From positions 1 through 64,000 of the forward strand of contig CAPEBR010000017.1 of the NCBI GenBank assembly GCA_948602995.1: a stretch of DNA of 64,000 nucleotides. Reading direction: 5' to 3'. The stretch is from an uncultured Dorea sp. (GTDB taxonomy: Bacteria > Bacillota > Clostridia > Lachnospirales > Lachnospiraceae). Made by a program: the position numbers and the translations under genes. The first letter of the stretch is position 1. The number at the start of each line of letters is the position of its first letter. Below the pieces are notes generated by a model that saw nothing but the letters and a program-made list of their open reading frames with translations, did no database searches and was not told where the DNA came from. Positions 60,733-64,000 of this stretch are shown one piece after another.

Positions 60733-62784
60733 ATGAGAAAAGAAGCATTATTCTGTGATGGAACAAATGCTTATCGTATACCGCCGCAGCCCGAAAAAAA
60801 CGAGGTGGTGACTTTAAGGTTCCGCACGGCAAAAGACGATGTCTTACGTGTCAGGATGATTACAGCATCGGGCAGCTATGATTTGGAAAAGGAGGAACCT
60901 GGGAACAGAAGGGTAAAGGAAGAGTTTGATTATTACACGATACGTTGGAGGCTGGATGGCGAGCCGTTCCAGTATTCTTTTGAGATCTGGGACGGACGGG
61001 AAGTATGCTATTTCAACAGGGATGGCATATCAGACCACATAGAAGGATTTTATGATTTTGTGATTGTTCCAGGATTCGCAACGCCGGACTGGGCGAAGGG
61101 CGCGGTTGTTTACCAGATTTATACGGACCGTTTTTATAACGGAGATCCTTCCAATGATGTTGAGACAAATGAATACTATTATATCGGAGGCTATAGCCAG
61201 AAGGTTGAGGACTGGGATAAATATCCCGCCAGTATGGGCGTGCGCGAATTTTACGGCGGGGATCTGAAGGGAGTTATGGATAAGCTTGACTACCTTCAGG
61301 ATCTGGGGGTGGAGGTGCTTTATTTTAATCCGCTTTTTGTATCTCCTTCCAACCATAAATATGATATACAGGATTATGATTATATAGACCCGCATTACGG
61401 CGTGATCGTGGAGGACGGCGGCGAGGTGCTGCCGGACGGCGTCACGGATAATGCCTTGGCGGGGAAATATCAGAAGCGGACGGCTGATCTGCGCAATCTG
61501 GAAGCCAGCAATGAGCTGTTTGTAAAGCTCGTGGAGGAGCTTCACAGAAGAGGCATGAAGATTATTCTGGATGGCGTGTTTAACCACTGCGGTTCTTTTA
61601 ATAAGTGGATGGACAGGGAGCGTGTCTATGAGAACCAGGAGGATTATGCGCTGGGAGCATATATTTCGGCAGACAGTCCGTACCGGAGCTATTTTAAGTT
61701 TTATGATGAAAATGAGGAAAACTGGCCCTATAACGCGAGCTATGACGGCTGGTGGGGGCACGATACACTTCCCAAGCTGAACTATGAGGGTTCGAAGGAG
61801 CTTGAGGACTATATACTTAAGGTCGGACGGAAATGGGTATCACCGCCCTTTAACGCAGACGGCTGGAGACTGGATGTGGCGGCAGATCTGGGGATGACCA
61901 ATGAATATAACCATACCTTTTGGAAAAAATTCCGGAACGTGGTCAAGGATGCAAACCCGGAAGCAGTCATCCTGGCAGAGCATTATGGGGATCCCGGGGA
62001 ATGGCTTCAGGGAGATGAGTGGGATACAGTCATGAACTATGATGCATTCATGGAACCTGTGACCTGGTTCCTTACAGGAATGGAAAAACACAGCGATGAA
62101 AGCCGCGACGAGCTGAGGGGCAATGGGGATTACTTCGTGAATTCGATTACTCATCATATGGCAAATATGCTGACACCGTCCCTGGAGATTGCCATGAATG
62201 AGTTGTCGAACCACGACCATTCCCGGTTTCTGACACGGACGAACCACATGGTCGGAAGGGCTGACCGTCTGGGGCCGGAAGCGGCAGAAGCATATGTAAA
62301 TGAAGCGGTGATGCGCGAGGCCGTTGTGATACAGATGACCTGGGTGGGCGCTCCCACCATATATTACGGGGACGAGGCAGGAGTCTGCGGCTTTACGGAT
62401 CCCGACAACAGAAGGACATATCCCTGGGGAAAGGAAAATCAGGAACTTTTGGCATTCCACAAGGATATTATCCGTATCCATAAAGCCTATGATCCGCTAA
62501 AAACCGGCTCCCTGAAGATGCTTGCCTGGCGGGAAAATATCATCGCATACGGAAGATTTACGCAGGATGAACAGATCATTGTGATAATAAATAACGGCAC
62601 TGAACTGGAATCAGTAACAGTACCGGTGTGGGAGGCCGAGGTGCCCGCGGACTGCCGGATGCGGAGACTTCTCTACTCCTGGGCGGACGGGTATACGCTG
62701 GATTATGAGGAGTATCTTGTGCAGGGCGGAAATCTAGTTGTAAACATGGGAGCATACTCAGCGCTCGTGTTGGGGACGGGGTAA
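60733..62784 (+). CDS. GH13 alpha-glucanase (neopullulanase-like), cytosolic
   Basis: An alpha-amylase-family enzyme of 683 residues without signal peptide. Residues 1-110 resemble the N-terminal CBM34 domain of cyclomaltodextrinase/neopullulanase enzymes. The barrel shows the four conserved regions: DGVFNHCG, GWRLDVAAD (nucleophile Asp), VILAEHYG (acid Glu) and LSNHDHSRF. It probably hydrolyses maltodextrins or branched glucans in the cytosol, perhaps with glycogen. The start at 60733 follows AAGGGG; a TTG at 60724 is also open. The last residues (VLGTG) and the stop come from REP palindrome 12. Confidence 0.9.
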   Translation: MRKEALFCDGTNAYRIPPQPEKNEVVTLRFRTAKDDVLRVRMITASGSYDLEKEEPGNRRVKEEFDYYTIRWRLDGEPFQYSFEIWDGREVCYFNRDGISDHIEGFYDFVIVPGFATPDWAKGAVVYQIYTDRFYNGDPSNDVETNEYYYIGGYSQKVEDWDKYPASMGVREFYGGDLKGVMDKLDYLQDLGVEVLYFNPLFVSPSNHKYDIQDYDYIDPHYGVIVEDGGEVLPDGVTDNALAGKYQKRTADLRNLEASNELFVKLVEELHRRGMKIILDGVFNHCGSFNKWMDRERVYENQEDYALGAYISADSPYRSYFKFYDENEENWPYNASYDGWWGHDTLPKLNYEGSKELEDYILKVGRKWVSPPFNADGWRLDVAADLGMTNEYNHTFWKKFRNVVKDANPEAVILAEHYGDPGEWLQGDEWDTVMNYDAFMEPVTWFLTGMEKHSDESRDELRGNGDYFVNSITHHMANMLTPSLEIAMNELSNHDHSRFLTRTNHMVGRADRLGPEAAEAYVNEAVMREAVVIQMTWVGAPTIYYGDEAGVCGFTDPDNRRTYPWGKENQELLAFHKDIIRIHKAYDPLKTGSLKMLAWRENIIAYGRFTQDEQIIVIINNGTELESVTVPVWEAEVPADCRMRRLLYSWADGYTLDYEEYLVQGGNLVVNMGAYSALVLGTG

Positions 62785-62808
62785 TTTTAAAATTACCCCG
62801 TCCCCAAC
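62769..62808. repeat. REP palindrome 12, between convergent genes
   Basis: A perfect 40-base palindrome (GTTGGGGACGGGGTAATTTT and complement). The GH13 frame ends at its TAA. The map gene ends 10 bases beyond it on the other strand. Confidence 0.95.
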
Positions 62809-62817
62809 TTCATTCCT

Positions 62818-63627
62818 TTACTTCGATAAAACCTCAATTCCTGTGTTTGTTACCAAAACCATATATTCCACCTGGGCCGACAGCCCGTCATCTTCTGTAA
62901 ACACAGTCCAGTCATCATCCTCGTCTACAAAGAAATCAGGACTGCCTTCATTTACCATAGGCTCTATGGTAAACATCATGCCAGGCACAAGAACCATCTC
63001 CGTTCCCCTGGGTGTTACATAGCTTACGAAGGGCGGCTCGTGGAATTCCAGCCCAATGCCGTGTCCGCCGATATCCTCAACAACGGAGTAACCGTTCCGA
63101 CGGGCATGAGTGTTGATGGCATGGGCAATATCTCCCAGATGTCCCCAGGGCTTTGCGGCCCTAAGCCCCAGTTCGACACACTCTCGTGTCACCCGCACAA
63201 GTTTTGCGGCTAGGGGAGACACCTCTCCGATCGTGAACATGCGGGATGCGTCAGAATAATATCCATTCAGTATTGTGGATACATCCACATTCAAAATATC
63301 GCCCTCCTCCAGAATCTCGTATTCGCTGGGAATACCGTGGCAGATGACGTTATTCAGGGAGGTACAGACACTTTTCGGGAAGCCTTCAAAACCAAGGGGC
63401 GCCGGGATTCCTCCGTGCTCTGTCGTAAAATTATACACGAGTTGGTCGATTTCCTCTGTGCTCATACCAACATGAATGTGCGCCGCAACATGATCTAGAA
63501 CAGCCGTGTTAAGAGCGGCGCTTTTTTTGATGGCGGCAATCTGCTTTGGTGTCTTAAGGAGGGAACGCTTTGGGACGATATGCCCTTTGGCGGCCAGTGA
63601 CCATAACTTAATATCCAATCTATCCAA
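62818..63627 (-). CDS. map: Methionine aminopeptidase, type I
   Basis: A 269-residue metallopeptidase that removes N-terminal Met. The barrel shows SLNNVICHGIP (His), ILNVDVSTILNGYYSDASRMF (metal Asp pair), GGHGIGLEFHEPP (metal His), FTIEPM (Glu) and the last Glu in VEYMVLVT. The N terminus is about 20 residues longer than the minimal type I form. Translation starts at TTG (63627) with AGAAGG seven bases upstream. It is convergent with the GH13 gene across a REP palindrome and divergent from the phosphofructokinase gene. Confidence 0.93.
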   Translation of the reverse strand: MDRLDIKLWSLAAKGHIVPKRSLLKTPKQIAAIKKSAALNTAVLDHVAAHIHVGMSTEEIDQLVYNFTTEHGGIPAPLGFEGFPKSVCTSLNNVICHGIPSEYEILEEGDILNVDVSTILNGYYSDASRMFTIGEVSPLAAKLVRVTRECVELGLRAAKPWGHLGDIAHAINTHARRNGYSVVEDIGGHGIGLEFHEPPFVSYVTPRGTEMVLVPGMMFTIEPMVNEGSPDFFVDEDDDWTVFTEDDGLSAQVEYMVLVTNTGIEVLSK

Positions 63628-63704
63628 GGGAAAACCTTCTTTCTATAATTTGTAATTTGTGGGCAGACTGGCTGCCCCTAATATAGTAGTATATCACAAC
63701 TAGG

Positions 63705-63750
63705 CAAGTTGGGGACGGGGTAATTTTAAAATTACCCCGTCCCCAACTTG
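63705..63750. repeat. REP palindrome 13, between divergent genes
   Basis: A perfect 46-base palindrome (CAAGTTGGGGACGGGGTAAT and complement). It is the only copy lying between divergently transcribed gene starts, immediately upstream of the pfk promoter. Confidence 0.95.
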
Positions 63751-63754
63751 CAAC

Positions 63755-63783
63755 TTGTTTCATGAGGAGAAATAAGGTATACT
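63755..63783 (+). promoter_or_regulatory. Promoter of the phosphofructokinase gene
   Basis: TTGTTT at 63755, 17-base spacer, TATACT at 63778, about 48 bases before the ATG. The -35 box starts five bases after the REP palindrome. Confidence 0.65.
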
Positions 63784-63830
63784 AATATATATGCAAATAA
63801 AATTCTACTGAATGCTAGGAGGAAGGAATT

Positions 63831-64000
63831 ATGTTAAGAATCGGCATATTAACCAGCGGAGGAGACTGCCAGGCGCTGAATGCTGCTATGCGTGGAGTTG
63901 TGAAAGGAATTTATTCGAAATGTAAGGAAAATGAAGTGGAGATCTACGGATTTCAAGAGGGATATAAAGGGCTGATCTATTCTAATTTCAAGATGCTTAC
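63831..64000 (+). CDS. 6-phosphofructokinase, N-terminal fragment
   Basis: The first 56 codons are in the window. The start MLRIGILTSGGDCQALNAAM is the phosphofructokinase nucleotide-binding loop (GGD), and YGFQEGYKGLI follows as in the family. Whether it uses ATP or pyrophosphate cannot be decided from this part; the deciding residues lie further on. GGAGGAAGG precedes the ATG. Confidence 0.9.
   Translation, partial: MLRIGILTSGGDCQALNAAMRGVVKGIYSKCKENEVEIYGFQEGYKGLIYSNFKML

Noticed and set aside
18998..63750. GGGGACGGGG repeats as a CRISPR array or simple terminators.
   Set aside because: Spacing is irregular over kilobases and there are no uniform spacers or cas genes. Near-identical sequence at unrelated genes, including one inside a coding region, shows a repeat family rather than independent terminators.

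Overview
The window looks like chromosome of a spore-forming gut Lachnospiraceae (Clostridium cluster XIVa). The evidence is the sporulation genes (spoVG, yabP, yabQ, spoIIE, a cotS-like gene), the glgC/glgD pair, a T-box-controlled ProRS of the short archaeal-like type, strong AGGAGG ribosome sites, and dispersed palindromic repeats. The genus cannot be fixed from sequence alone. No rRNA, CRISPR array or prophage is visible.

1-15.7 kb (all minus strand): a mannoside utilisation locus. GH125 and GH38 alpha-mannosidases, a YesL-like membrane protein and a YesM/YesN-type two-component system are followed, after a terminator, by two ABC permeases, a sugar-binding lipoprotein, a D-lyxose/mannose isomerase and a GH2 beta-mannosidase. 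None of the hydrolases has a signal peptide. The set fits import of mannose-rich oligosaccharides (probably from N-glycans) and cytosolic trimming to mannose, then fructose. No transporter ATPase is encoded here.

15.8-20.7 kb: a 5'-truncated Abi-type gene, a candidate small RNA, tRNA-Cys, a LUD-domain protein, a fused ThrE-type exporter and an aminotransferase. 21.1-31.4 kb: a galactose-type ABC transporter (mglBAC), then a response regulator, histidine kinase and two further binding proteins. MglB appears circularly permuted: its usual N-terminal 80 or so residues sit at the C terminus. MglC carries a cytosolic coiled-coil extension of about 220 residues. The binding-protein lipoprotein at 30.4 kb has the normal domain order and serves as an internal reference.

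31.4-49.6 kb: a ferredoxin-type aldo/keto reductase, asnS, an OmpR/VanS-like pair overlapping a YhaO/YhaN-like nuclease pair, prs, dnaC and dnaD-like genes, murC, glgC-glgD, spoVG, an RluA-family pseudouridine synthase and T-box-proS. 49.6-64 kb: a REP-associated tyrosine transposase (RAYT), cca, a cotS-like gene, the conserved run hup-rqcP-yabP-yabQ-divIC-spoIIE-tilS-hpt-ftsH, a GH13 enzyme, map and the start of a phosphofructokinase gene.

From 19 kb on, a REP-like palindrome (core GGGGACGGGG...CCCCGTCCCC) occurs 13 times at 11 sites, mostly at gene 3' ends. It flanks the RAYT gene as an inverted pair. It forms the last residues of four proteins, supplies the stop codons of two convergent genes, and lies in frame inside the pseudouridine synthase gene. 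Further repeat families occur in two or three copies each.
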